A stretch of DNA of 64,000 nucleotides from Maribellus sp. CM-23 (lineage in GTDB: Bacteria > Bacteroidota > Bacteroidia > Bacteroidales > Prolixibacteraceae), in contig NZ_JADWYJ010000002.1 in the NCBI RefSeq assembly GCF_021354595.1, positions 186,001 through 250,000 of the forward strand. Reading direction: 5' to 3'. Below are positions 8,054 to 15,851 of this stretch, piece after piece (the first letter of the stretch is position 1; each line of letters starts with the position of its first letter). The notes under the pieces are model-generated. The model was not told where the DNA came from, searched no databases, and saw nothing but the letters and a program-made list of their open reading frames with translations. Both the position numbers and the translations under genes were made by a program.

Positions 8054-11000
8054 ATGAATGACTTAAATACTTTCATTGAAAAAGAATTAAAGAAAAGAAG
8101 GGAAGACTATATCTCATCCCCAGCATACATATTAGAACACTACAACATTGAGAAACAAAACATTGAAGCATATAATGGTAGACAACTTCTTGAAATGCTT
8201 CAAAATGCTGACGATGCATCTGAAATTGCAAAAGAGAAAAAAGTTTTAATTAAACTTGATGACAATTTTCTCACAATTTCGAACAACGGAGAACCTTTCA
8301 ATGAAGATGGATTTCGTTCAATCATATACAGTAACCTGAGTTCTAAAACTTTGCTGCAAAATAAAATTGGACAAAAGGGATTGGGATTTCGTTCAATACT
8401 TAGTTGGGCAGATGAAGTGATAATTAGTAGTGGTGAAACTAAATTGGCTTTTTCTGAAACATTAGCAAAATCCTTTTTAGAAAATTTAATAACGAAATCT
8501 CCAGAGATTTCCTCTTTTCTAAAACAAAATAGCAAAGTTAAATACCCAATAGCCACACTCCGAGTACCAAAGTTGTTAAATGGAGAAAATATTTTTGAAA
8601 ATAATTTTGATACAACAATTTCAATAAAGCTAAAGAAAAACATAATAGAGGAGGTTCAATCGCAAATTTTTTCTGTTATAAATAAAGAGACTCTTATATT
8701 TTTGAACCATATCGAAATCATTGAAATTGATAGTCCTAAAAGAAAAATTACCTATAAAAAAAATTACACAGATAAATTTAAAAAGGAAGTAACCGTAAAA
8801 AGTATAAATATTCTACAGGACAGCACAGAAACGAAAACTTGGAAAGTTAAAAGAAGAAAGGGCGTACACAAAGAGAAAAATTTTGAATTATCGATTGCTT
8901 GGAATGATGAACTAAATGATACTGAAAATGTATTATTTAGTTACTTTAAAACGGAGGTTAGATTTCCATTTCCAGCACTATTGCATGGAACTTTTGAACT
9001 TACCCAAGACCGAAATCAATTAGTTAATGATACCGAAGGACACAATGAATTTTTAACCGGTGAACTTTCAGAATTGTTAATTGAAACCGCTCTGGAAATA
9101 TCGAAAGATGGAGAAGTGAATTATTTACCATTAAAAATTCTAAATATTGATTTTGAAAAGGTAGATAATGTTTTACAGAAATTTAATTTTAAAGAATTGC
9201 TAATTGAAAAAATTAAAGCAAGTAATGTTTTTCCAAGTATAAATGAGATATATAATTCATATGAAGATAATCCAGTTTTTTATGATTTACCTGTAGCTTC
9301 AATTGTTAAAGGCGACGATGTTTCCAACCTTATGCCGATTTGCGAGGATGAATCTGTTAAATCTTTTTTTAAAACTTTTCCACTCTTCCACTATACTTTA
9401 AGTAAATTCATTTCTATAATTTCGGAAAGAGTCTTTAAAATTGAAATACCAGTTTTAGCTAAACTTATTTGCTATTTTTTAGAGTATGAGCCATACAAAA
9501 ATGAATTAAACTCAACTACACTAGAATTATCGGAATTGGACGAGTTCTTTATAGATTCTGAAATGAATGTTATTAGTTGGAGTTCGAATATTTTTATTCA
9601 GCCTCAAAATAAAATCGAATTTAAATTACCTAAATCTTTAAACATTAGTTTTCTCAATCAAGACCTCGTAAATGCATTATTAATAGAACTAAATATTGAC
9701 AATATTGAGACACTTCTTATTAAATTAGATGCATTTGGAATTAAAAATTATTCCTTTATAGAAATTGCTGAAACACTTATTAAACATTTTAATTCAATAG
9801 AGAAAATTGAGAAAAAAGATGTAATAGAATTACATACTTTTTTATTTCAATTATTCAAAAATGAATTGGGGAATAATGAGCAATCTACTCTCTCGTCAGA
9901 TATTATCATACCTGTGATTTCTGCTAACAAGAAAATTAGGCATACTAATAGTTTATATTTTGGCAAATACTATGGTAATACTATTACTGACCAGATTTTC
10001 AAATATGACAAATCGAAATTGCTTGCTAGACCATCAGAATTTGGTTTAGATGATTTTAATAGCGATGATTTGAAAGCTTATTTTAAATGGCTTGGCATAG
10101 CAGAACTTCCACGCAAGATTTTCACCAATGCACCTGATGAATTCATAGAATATGCCTTTAAAAAATATGATTATAAAAACAAAATCGGAGACTATCATTT
10201 TAACAACTTTGAAAAGTTTAAAAAATCTTGCAATAGATATGGAAGTGCAAAAATTCAATCTATTGATGACATTGATTCAATTCTATCTAAGAACAATTCA
10301 GAAACTATAATTGCATGGCTTTGTTTTGATGATTCCTTATATAAATTACTAGAAAATGACTATGAACCACAAGGCAGCTTTATTGAAGCTCATTTTGGAA
10401 GTGATTGGTATAATAGAGATATAAAAGGAAATTTAATTCGTAGCTTTCTTAAATGGAAAATTTCTAAAGTTCCTTGGCTAAATACAAAAAGTGGAGTTAA
10501 ACAATCACCTTCTCTTTGTACAACTTCCGCTACAATCACTGGAGAATTTAGTCCTTTAATAGAGAAACCGAATATTGATTATTATGCTGCCATATTAAAA
10601 TCAAATAAAATCAATCCTGACAAAATAGATTACCTACTAAGTATTGTTGGAGTCAATAAAACTATTTCATCTTTTGAAACAAAGACACTCTATTCAATAT
10701 TAAACAAGCTGCCTGAAATTGATTCAGAAGGCAAAAAAGCCAAAACTTTATATCGAGAATTGGCTGTGAATTATGAAGAAAAGAATTTGGATATAAATGA
10801 AAATGATTACAAAGATTTTATTTTAGAGGGGAAAGTGTTCTGCAAAAAACATGGGCAATTTAGTTATGAGAAAAATAACTCCGTCTTTTATGTAGATAAT
10901 AAAAGATATGGTGAAAGTATAATAAACCAATTTTTTACAATTGAAATAGAAAGGCGAAGAAGTCAAGAAAAAATTGAAAAAATCTTTGGTGTAAAACCAT

Positions 11001-12862
11001 TAAAAGGATTAAAACTTACCTTAGCAAACACTCCCTCACTTCACTCTTTAAACGCTAAATTCGAGCAGGAAATAGAATCATTTAAACCATATGTTTATGT
11101 TTTTAGGCAAGATTTGGATACAACGGGTAAAGAAAAAAGTCTTATTAAAGATATTAAATTCAAATTTGTAACAGATTTAAGTGTTTTACTTGAGAAAGAA
11201 AAGGAAAAGTCCGAGTTTAGTTTGTCCTTTTATGAATATATCTATCTCTCAAAAAATAAAACTGTTTACATTAAAACCCCGACTTATATTGATGATGAAA
11301 AAAAATTAAAAGAAGATGTTAACTTTTGTTCTACCATAGCTGAAGCTTTTTCTGCTTTAATTGATGTTGATGCTCAAAGACAACAAATAAGAGAATTATT
11401 CTCAAAATCTGCTACTGGTAGAGATGATATTATTCGCACTGAATTGGATGACGAGACTCTTGAAAAGCTAGTAGTTGCTAAAAATAAATTAGGAATTGTA
11501 AATGACCCAAAAATTCAGTTCTGGACATCTTTCCTTAAATGTTTCCCAACAAAGAAAATTCATAGGGGAAATTTTACTGATGAATCTTTACTATTCGAAC
11601 TTAAGAAGTTATTCCCAAATTTAAGTGATATAATTTCAACCTCATTTGAACTTATAAATTATGAAAAATATAACGAAGAAAGTTCATTAAGGCTAATTGT
11701 AGAACTATTAAAAAAATCCAAATTAACTTTAGCTGATTTCAATAAATATGCTTATCCTTCGATTGAGCTTACCGATATATATGAGCTTGATTTAAAAAGA
11801 ATAAAAGAAGTTAAGCGGAAAGAATTCAAACAAGTTTTATATACACAGTTTCTAAATTCAGACAATGACAAAAAGGACTTTCTTAAAGCTCTTCTTCATT
11901 ACGATTCTTTAAAAGGTAATTTTCAAAATCAAATTAATTATAATGTTGAAGAAGATTTACTTATTCAATTAAGAGAAGAATTTAAGGTTAATACTTTACA
12001 GGATTTCAATTTTGACTTTGAAAAAATATACTCAAAAAATAAAAATATATTTGAAGCAAAAGCGGAAGAACTAAATATCCCTAAAGAACTTGCAAACTTA
12101 TTTATAAACGAAAATTTGGAATTTGAAAGTTTGTTATACTTTGAAAATGAAATTCAAACACTAGTTGAAAATCTAAAAAATTGGATTCCGAAAACAGACG
12201 AGGATAACAAAGGACAAGGAAAAAGAATTGCAAAAAAAAGAATAAAAATAGGTGATTCAGATTTCCTTTATGAAGACATCGGGGACTTGTTTAATCAGTT
12301 AGAAAACCATGAAGCTTTTCAAACAAATCTTTCAAAGATTAAAATTAAAAAAGTTGAAAATGGCAGTTCATCAGGAAAAAGCCAAACAAGTTCGCATCCC
12401 AAAAAACAAAAAAGGTTAAAGCAACCTAGTGAGGAATTAGGGTTTCTTGGCGAGTGGTTAGTTTACAAACATCTATTGAATTCTATAAAAAATAAAGAAA
12501 GCATTAAATGGGTTTCAGAATATGCAAAATTGGCAGGCGTTAATTCTGATGGCAAAAACGGTTTAGGGTATGACCTTGAATACATTCCAAATGAAGCGAA
12601 ATACCCTAGATACGTCGAAGTTAAAGTTGTAGGTTGGGAAAATGCATTTCACATATCATCTAATGAAGTAATTCAGGGAGAAAAACTAAAAAGGCACTAC
12701 GAAATCTTTCTAGTAAGAAATATTGGTGATACTGATAATATTTCTATTGAAATAATTCAAGGTCCTTTTGACTATTCAGGGCAGAGAAGTTTTAACGACA
12801 ATGATTTATTTACTGTCGTTAATGATAATTTTATTTTAAAATTTCAAAAGACTGATGAATAA
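8054..12862 (+). CDS. Cassette 4: sacsin-like HSP90-type ATPase with C-terminal NOV/DUF3883 domain
   Basis: In this 1602-residue protein the N-terminal ~130 residues form a GHKL/HSP90-like ATPase: E47-x-x-x-N51-A-D-D (the sacsin-type LQNADDA motif), SNNGEPF (~77-83, Mg/ATP-lid Gly box) and IGQKGLGFRS (~105-114). The long middle is unrecognised. Residues ~1458-1590 match NOV/DUF3883 with G-E-W, GYDLEY (~1505) and YVEVKV (~1520), a D...E-x-K arrangement like PD-(D/E)XK nucleases. Large proteins pairing such ATPases with DUF3883 are often found in bacterial defence islands (family knowledge); anti-phage function here is inference. It starts 202 bp inside its cassette. Confidence 0.8.
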   Translation: MNDLNTFIEKELKKRREDYISSPAYILEHYNIEKQNIEAYNGRQLLEMLQNADDASEIAKEKKVLIKLDDNFLTISNNGEPFNEDGFRSIIYSNLSSKTLLQNKIGQKGLGFRSILSWADEVIISSGETKLAFSETLAKSFLENLITKSPEISSFLKQNSKVKYPIATLRVPKLLNGENIFENNFDTTISIKLKKNIIEEVQSQIFSVINKETLIFLNHIEIIEIDSPKRKITYKKNYTDKFKKEVTVKSINILQDSTETKTWKVKRRKGVHKEKNFELSIAWNDELNDTENVLFSYFKTEVRFPFPALLHGTFELTQDRNQLVNDTEGHNEFLTGELSELLIETALEISKDGEVNYLPLKILNIDFEKVDNVLQKFNFKELLIEKIKASNVFPSINEIYNSYEDNPVFYDLPVASIVKGDDVSNLMPICEDESVKSFFKTFPLFHYTLSKFISIISERVFKIEIPVLAKLICYFLEYEPYKNELNSTTLELSELDEFFIDSEMNVISWSSNIFIQPQNKIEFKLPKSLNISFLNQDLVNALLIELNIDNIETLLIKLDAFGIKNYSFIEIAETLIKHFNSIEKIEKKDVIELHTFLFQLFKNELGNNEQSTLSSDIIIPVISANKKIRHTNSLYFGKYYGNTITDQIFKYDKSKLLARPSEFGLDDFNSDDLKAYFKWLGIAELPRKIFTNAPDEFIEYAFKKYDYKNKIGDYHFNNFEKFKKSCNRYGSAKIQSIDDIDSILSKNNSETIIAWLCFDDSLYKLLENDYEPQGSFIEAHFGSDWYNRDIKGNLIRSFLKWKISKVPWLNTKSGVKQSPSLCTTSATITGEFSPLIEKPNIDYYAAILKSNKINPDKIDYLLSIVGVNKTISSFETKTLYSILNKLPEIDSEGKKAKTLYRELAVNYEEKNLDINENDYKDFILEGKVFCKKHGQFSYEKNNSVFYVDNKRYGESIINQFFTIEIERRRSQEKIEKIFGVKPLKGLKLTLANTPSLHSLNAKFEQEIESFKPYVYVFRQDLDTTGKEKSLIKDIKFKFVTDLSVLLEKEKEKSEFSLSFYEYIYLSKNKTVYIKTPTYIDDEKKLKEDVNFCSTIAEAFSALIDVDAQRQQIRELFSKSATGRDDIIRTELDDETLEKLVVAKNKLGIVNDPKIQFWTSFLKCFPTKKIHRGNFTDESLLFELKKLFPNLSDIISTSFELINYEKYNEESSLRLIVELLKKSKLTLADFNKYAYPSIELTDIYELDLKRIKEVKRKEFKQVLYTQFLNSDNDKKDFLKALLHYDSLKGNFQNQINYNVEEDLLIQLREEFKVNTLQDFNFDFEKIYSKNKNIFEAKAEELNIPKELANLFINENLEFESLLYFENEIQTLVENLKNWIPKTDEDNKGQGKRIAKKRIKIGDSDFLYEDIGDLFNQLENHEAFQTNLSKIKIKKVENGSSSGKSQTSSHPKKQKRLKQPSEELGFLGEWLVYKHLLNSIKNKESIKWVSEYAKLAGVNSDGKNGLGYDLEYIPNEAKYPRYVEVKVVGWENAFHISSNEVIQGEKLKRHYEIFLVRNIGDTDNISIEIIQGPFDYSGQRSFNDNDLFTVVNDNFILKFQKTDE

Positions 12863-12870
12863 TTCCATTC

Positions 12871-12958
12871 CCAAATTGCAAGCACATTGCCAAAGCCCCA
12901 CGAGCCGACGCTTAAATCATAGCTTTGTCAAAGAGCTTACAATGCCAAACGCATGGCA
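12871..12958 (+). repeat. Structured GCCGACGC repeat, copy 2 (downstream in cassette 4)
   Basis: ATTGCAAGC (12875-12883) pairs with GCTTACAAT (12935-12943) with one mismatch; inner CAAAGC pairs with GCTTTG. It shares AGCACATT...GAGCCGACGC...CAAAGAGCT with copy 1 at 7934-8025, so the ATPase gene sits between two direct copies. Confidence 0.65.
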
Positions 12959-13011
12959 GAAAGAGAAATGGTAGCAAATTGAAAATAAAATGACTGAAAA
13001 AATAAACACCA

Positions 13012-13146
13012 GGCGGTAACACGCGGTATAGTTAATAAGGGTTTCTGTGGTTTTCGGGGCGCAGTAATCCGCTTCAAAATTATCTGTATCTTGACAGGAA
13101 AGAAGCCCGCAATCCCTTACTAACCATACCGCCACCGTTAGGCTTA
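13012..13146 (+). repeat. attC-like site 4 (end of cassette 4), divergent sequence
   Basis: R'' GGCGGTAAC (13012-13020), R' G^TTAGGCTTA (13137-13146), spacing 117 nt. The primary sequence differs from sites 1-3, yet the arms starting GCGGTATAGTTA and ending TAACCATACCGC pair over 19 positions with two mismatches. Conserved shape with divergent sequence is typical of attC sites. Confidence 0.85.
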
Positions 13147-13152
13147 ATATTA

Positions 13153-13704
13153 ATGAAAAGACTCATCCAAATAATAGCAGTATTAATGATGCTTGTTTCC
13201 TGTAACGGACACAATAGAAAGACCGTGGTTTTGAATGGATTTCAAAATCAAGAAACTGTAATATACAAGACCTCGAATATTGACTATTATTTGGGCTACG
13301 ATGATTTAGTGAATTATTGTAAAAAAGAAGATAACGGAGAACCTAATGATTTTACATTTAGGCAAATAATTGACTATTTAGAAAGTTACTCAGACAAACC
13401 TGTTTTGATTCCCGACACGCTGGGGACAAAATTAGAAATGGAAAGTAAAGTTCTATTCACAGAAAATGACTCTCTAATTAGAATCCGAGACCAAGAACAT
13501 CCATACGCCTATTTAACAGGAGAGTTAAGATGGATTATTATTGATTTTGCAAAAAAAGGAAAAATGAAAATACACGTGAATGAGATGGACTCATTTGTTG
13601 ACACCATCATAGTTGACAGAGTTGAGAACAAGGATTATGGCGAGACAAATTTGACATTTACGAACGATTCAATTTTCTTTTCACAATTGAGATGGATACG
13701 ATAA
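13153..13704 (+). CDS. Cassette 5: lipoprotein, unknown function
   Basis: The 183 residues begin with a signal peptide and lipobox (LMMLVSC, Cys17), so a lipid-anchored envelope protein is expected. The remainder is acidic and tyrosine-rich with no recognised family. The ORF starts 15 bp after the cassette junction and ends 7 bp before the R'' box. AT-rich like the other cassettes. Confidence 0.7.
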   Translation: MKRLIQIIAVLMMLVSCNGHNRKTVVLNGFQNQETVIYKTSNIDYYLGYDDLVNYCKKEDNGEPNDFTFRQIIDYLESYSDKPVLIPDTLGTKLEMESKVLFTENDSLIRIRDQEHPYAYLTGELRWIIIDFAKKGKMKIHVNEMDSFVDTIIVDRVENKDYGETNLTFTNDSIFFSQLRWIR

Positions 13705-13711
13705 AAAATAC

Positions 13712-13745
13712 TAAGCCTAACAAATTGTAATATGGCAGGCGGGGG
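13712..13745 (+). repeat. Half attC-like site at the broken end of cassette 5
   Basis: R'' TAAGCCTAAC (13712-13721) matches the first ten bases of cassette 5, and the following CAAATTGTAATATGGCAG resembles the left arms of sites 1-3. No right arm or G^TT box follows. Unrelated sequence begins within ~30 bp, so the array is truncated here. Confidence 0.7.
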
Positions 13746-13752
13746 TTTTAGC

Positions 13753-13826
13753 GGTCTGACAAGTCAGACCTTGCACCCACTTTCCGCTCGCGCCAATTTC
13801 CAATCTGTGCACCATCCGTAAGGATG
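13753..13826 (+). repeat. Hairpin and dispersed repeat, copy 2, right of the array
   Basis: GGTCTGAC/GTCAGACC (13753-13770) is a perfect 8-bp hairpin with a 2-nt loop. 13784-13826 is the second copy of the CCGCTCGCGCC repeat at 2422-2465. These lie immediately after the broken attC. Confidence 0.5.
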
Positions 13827-13949
13827 GATAAATGCAGCTTTCAGCCTTTGGCGGAGGCACGGATTATACCCGCCGGCGACAGGCAGGAATCTGCGTCCAC
13901 AAGGACTTTACTTACTAAAAATCAAACCATATCTGATCACATTTCATAC

Positions 13950-14160
13950 CCATCCTCTTATCCTTCCCTTCAAGCAAGGAAGGACGATTGTCCATCAACA
14001 AATAATACTTTCATTTTGTAAACGTGTGTTGTTGTTTTCAGAGGCAAATCGTCTTTCCCTTCGCGGAAGGGAGAGACAGGAGAGAGGGTAAATACGCGGC
14101 AACTAAAATGAATTTCCATCTCTGTTATTGACTATTGGAATCATGAATGTTTTATTTCCG
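13950..14160. repeat. Imperfect palindromic dispersed repeat right of the array
   Basis: A copy of the CCTTCC...GGAAGGACGATTG motif at 13955-14000 faces an inverted copy at 14045-14100. The inverted half continues into sequence matching, in reverse complement, the repeat at 3131-3260 left of the array. No reliable gene lies in 13705-14255. Confidence 0.45.
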
Positions 14161-14255
14161 CCCGGCTAGCCCGGTTTTGCAACAAACCACCGAATGAACA
14201 AAGCGTACCATCCGTTTGCTTTATTGATAGTGAGAACAATCTAAAGAATACCGAT

Positions 14256-14453
14256 ATGCTGCGCAAATACTTCTTCCCGGCTGCGTTCGTGCTGGCTGCC
14301 CTTCAGTCGGTGGGCCAGGCCCCCTCGGGAGTTCCGTACGGAAAACCCGAACCGCTCGAACTCAATCTTTTCAATATCATTGTGTTTATTGTACTTCCGC
14401 TTGTACTAATAGTTATCTATATCGGGTTCAAACGCAAAAAGCGGAAGAAATAG
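14256..14453 (+). CDS. Small single-pass membrane protein
   Basis: The 65 residues consist of a likely signal peptide (ending near VGQA), a short proline-rich stretch (GVPYGKPEP), one membrane segment (about 40-58) and a basic tail (KRKKRKK). Its length and the strongly positive C-terminus suggest a genuine small Bacteroidota membrane protein of unknown role. GC is like the housekeeping genes. It stands alone between repeat-rich gaps. Confidence 0.55.
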   Translation: MLRKYFFPAAFVLAALQSVGQAPSGVPYGKPEPLELNLFNIIVFIVLPLVLIVIYIGFKRKKRKK

Positions 14454-15031
14454 GGCTGCTGGTAGCTGCAAAACTTATGATCCAGAGGAGCTATCGGCAG
14501 AGATAAAAGATGTTTATTACCGTTTCTTTACCCTTGGTGTCCCCTTACGACCGGACCTCGGGGGTGTTTTTCCTTTCGTAGGCTACCTTTTACATCTGTC
14601 TTTTTTATCGCTTAATTAAAGTTGGTCTGTCTTCTTTCGTCCGGGGTCACGCACCATCATACAACAACTTTCTTCGCCGGACGAAGTGTGGCGATTACTT
14701 TACCCGGCGCTTCGCACCGGGTTGTTGACATTCGACACTTTCAGTGTCAATTTACTCTTTACCCTGGAAGGGTGAAACATTAATAACCGTGGGTAAACGA
14801 TCCGTCCGGCAACTGACGGGCGGTGAGAGTAACCCGCGGTATGGATCAGAAACTGCAACAGGCGCAATCTCTCCACATTTCAGGGATTTGAAGTTCTGTG
14901 CCTGCCGGCCGGTAGGCGTGCGCCGCACAGCAATCGTCCATTAGAAATAATTGTCCAAAAAATAATTGTGTCTGCAGATGGTTACTCGCAGGAAAGGATG
15001 AGAAGATGGGAATAAGCCTGTAAACTTTCAT
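14454..15031. other. Non-coding, hairpin-rich gap
   Basis: About 580 bp without a supported gene; short ORFs here lack family-like features. Visible structures are CCCGG/CCGGG around 14704-14722 and the perfect hairpin GACACT-TTC-AGTGTC near 14735-14749, plus a GCCGGCCGGTAGGC dyad near 14906. It may be decayed repeat or mobile sequence. Confidence 0.5.
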
Positions 15032-15058
15032 AAAAAAGGCTGCCTTAAAAGACAGCCT
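15032..15058 (-). terminator. Terminator of the sodB-wHTH transcript
   Basis: On the minus strand AGGCTG (15058-15053) pairs with CAGCCT (15042-15037), followed by a T run (15036-15032). Confidence 0.8.
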
Positions 15059-15077
15059 GTATTGAGTTGCGTAAAAG

Positions 15078-15251
15078 CTATTTTGGTTCCCAGTAACAAC
15101 GCTTCGGAGAAATAATTTTCTCTTCGGCTTTCAGTACTTTCATTGCTTTGTCAACGTCTTTCCGGTCAATTCCGGCCGCTTCGGCAATCTGGCCTGCACT
15201 CATTGGTTTTCCCGCAGCTTTCATAGCTACCAATACTTTTTCTTCACTCAT
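15078..15251 (-). CDS. Tiny winged-helix/HTH protein downstream of sodB
   Basis: This 57-residue ORF starts ATG at 15251 and reads [20 protein letters not shown] onwards. The pattern fits an HTH: helix, then GQIAEAAG (turn helix) and [12 protein letters not shown] (recognition helix), then a basic [12 protein letters not shown] wing. It starts 18 bp after the sodB stop on the same strand and ends just before the terminator, so the two are probably co-transcribed. A DNA-binding or regulatory role is inferred from the fold only; the target is unknown. Confidence 0.75.
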   Translation of the reverse strand: MSEEKVLVAMKAAGKPMSAGQIAEAAGIDRKDVDKAMKVLKAEEKIISPKRCYWEPK

Positions 15252-15269
15252 AGCGCTACTTTTTTATAA

Positions 15270-15851
15270 TTAGTTTTCGAATCTTTCGGAAACCACTTTC
15301 CAGTCCACTATTTTCCAGAAATCTTCAATGTATTTCGGACGGGCGTTTTGCTTGTCGAGGTAATAGGCATGCTCCCACACATCGCAGGTAAGCAGAGGTT
15401 TTTTCCCATCGCGCAAAGGGTTGCCGGCGTTGCTGGTTTGTACAATCTCCAGTTCTCCTGCCTCGTTCACCACCAGCCAGGCCCAACCGGAGCCAAACAA
15501 AGTGGCCGCAGCTTTCGAGAAAGCTTCTTTAAAAGCATCAAACGATCCAAATTTGGCATCGATGGCAGCCTTCAGTTCATCCTTTGGCTCCCTACATCCA
15601 TCGGGGCTAAACTGCATGAAATAGAACGTGTGATTCCACACCTGTGCGCCGTTGTTGAAAATTCCGCCCTCAGCCTTCAGGATAATTTCTTCCAGGCTGG
15701 CATTTTCAAATTCGGTTCCTGCAACCAGGTTGTTTACATTGGTTACATACGCCTGATGATGTTTCCCGTAATGAAAGTTGATTGTATTCTCACTAATCAC
15801 CGGTTCCAAAGCATTCGCTGCATATGGAAGTTCTGGTAAACTAAAAGCCAT
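15270..15851 (-). CDS. sodB: Iron (Fe/Mn) superoxide dismutase
   Basis: Converts superoxide to hydrogen peroxide and oxygen in the cytosol. 193 residues, the normal length. Metal ligands are visible: H27 (NFHYGKHH), H74 (VWNHTFYF), D157 and H161 (CDVWEHAYY). GAQ at 68-70 and GSGWAWL are typical of the Fe/cambialistic branch; the exact metal cannot be fixed by eye. No signal peptide. First gene of a two-gene unit with the small HTH gene; the upstream gap is AT-rich. Confidence 0.96.
   Translation of the reverse strand: MAFSLPELPYAANALEPVISENTINFHYGKHHQAYVTNVNNLVAGTEFENASLEEIILKAEGGIFNNGAQVWNHTFYFMQFSPDGCREPKDELKAAIDAKFGSFDAFKEAFSKAAATLFGSGWAWLVVNEAGELEIVQTSNAGNPLRDGKKPLLTCDVWEHAYYLDKQNARPKYIEDFWKIVDWKVVSERFEN

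Larger units (their letters stand above)
3734..13745 (+). mobile_element. Integron-like element: integrase, attI-like site and five gene cassettes
   Basis: A tyrosine recombinase (3754-4875) is followed by an attI-like site (4883-4962) and five co-oriented cassettes: C1 4963-5660, C2 5661-6888, C3 6889-7851, C4 7852-13137 and C5 13138 to about 13745. Cassettes meet at G^TT. The R'' box of each is the reverse complement of that cassette's first bases: GGCTATAAC/GTTATAGCC, CACAGCTAAC/GTTAGCTGTG, GCCGCTAAC/GTTAGCGGC, GGCGGTAAC/GTTACCGCC, TAAGCCTAAC/GTTAGGCTTA. R''-to-G distances are 120, 120, 118 and 117 nt. Integrase and cassettes read the same way, unlike most integrons. Cassettes are much more AT-rich than the flanks. 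Confidence 0.85.

Noticed and set aside
13824..14021. 65-residue plus-strand ORF
   Set aside because: Covers dispersed repeat and hairpin sequence; no protein features.
14744..14944. 66-residue ORF as a gene
   Set aside because: Lies in a repeat-like, hairpin-rich gap, the product has no protein-like features, and the opposite strand is equally open.
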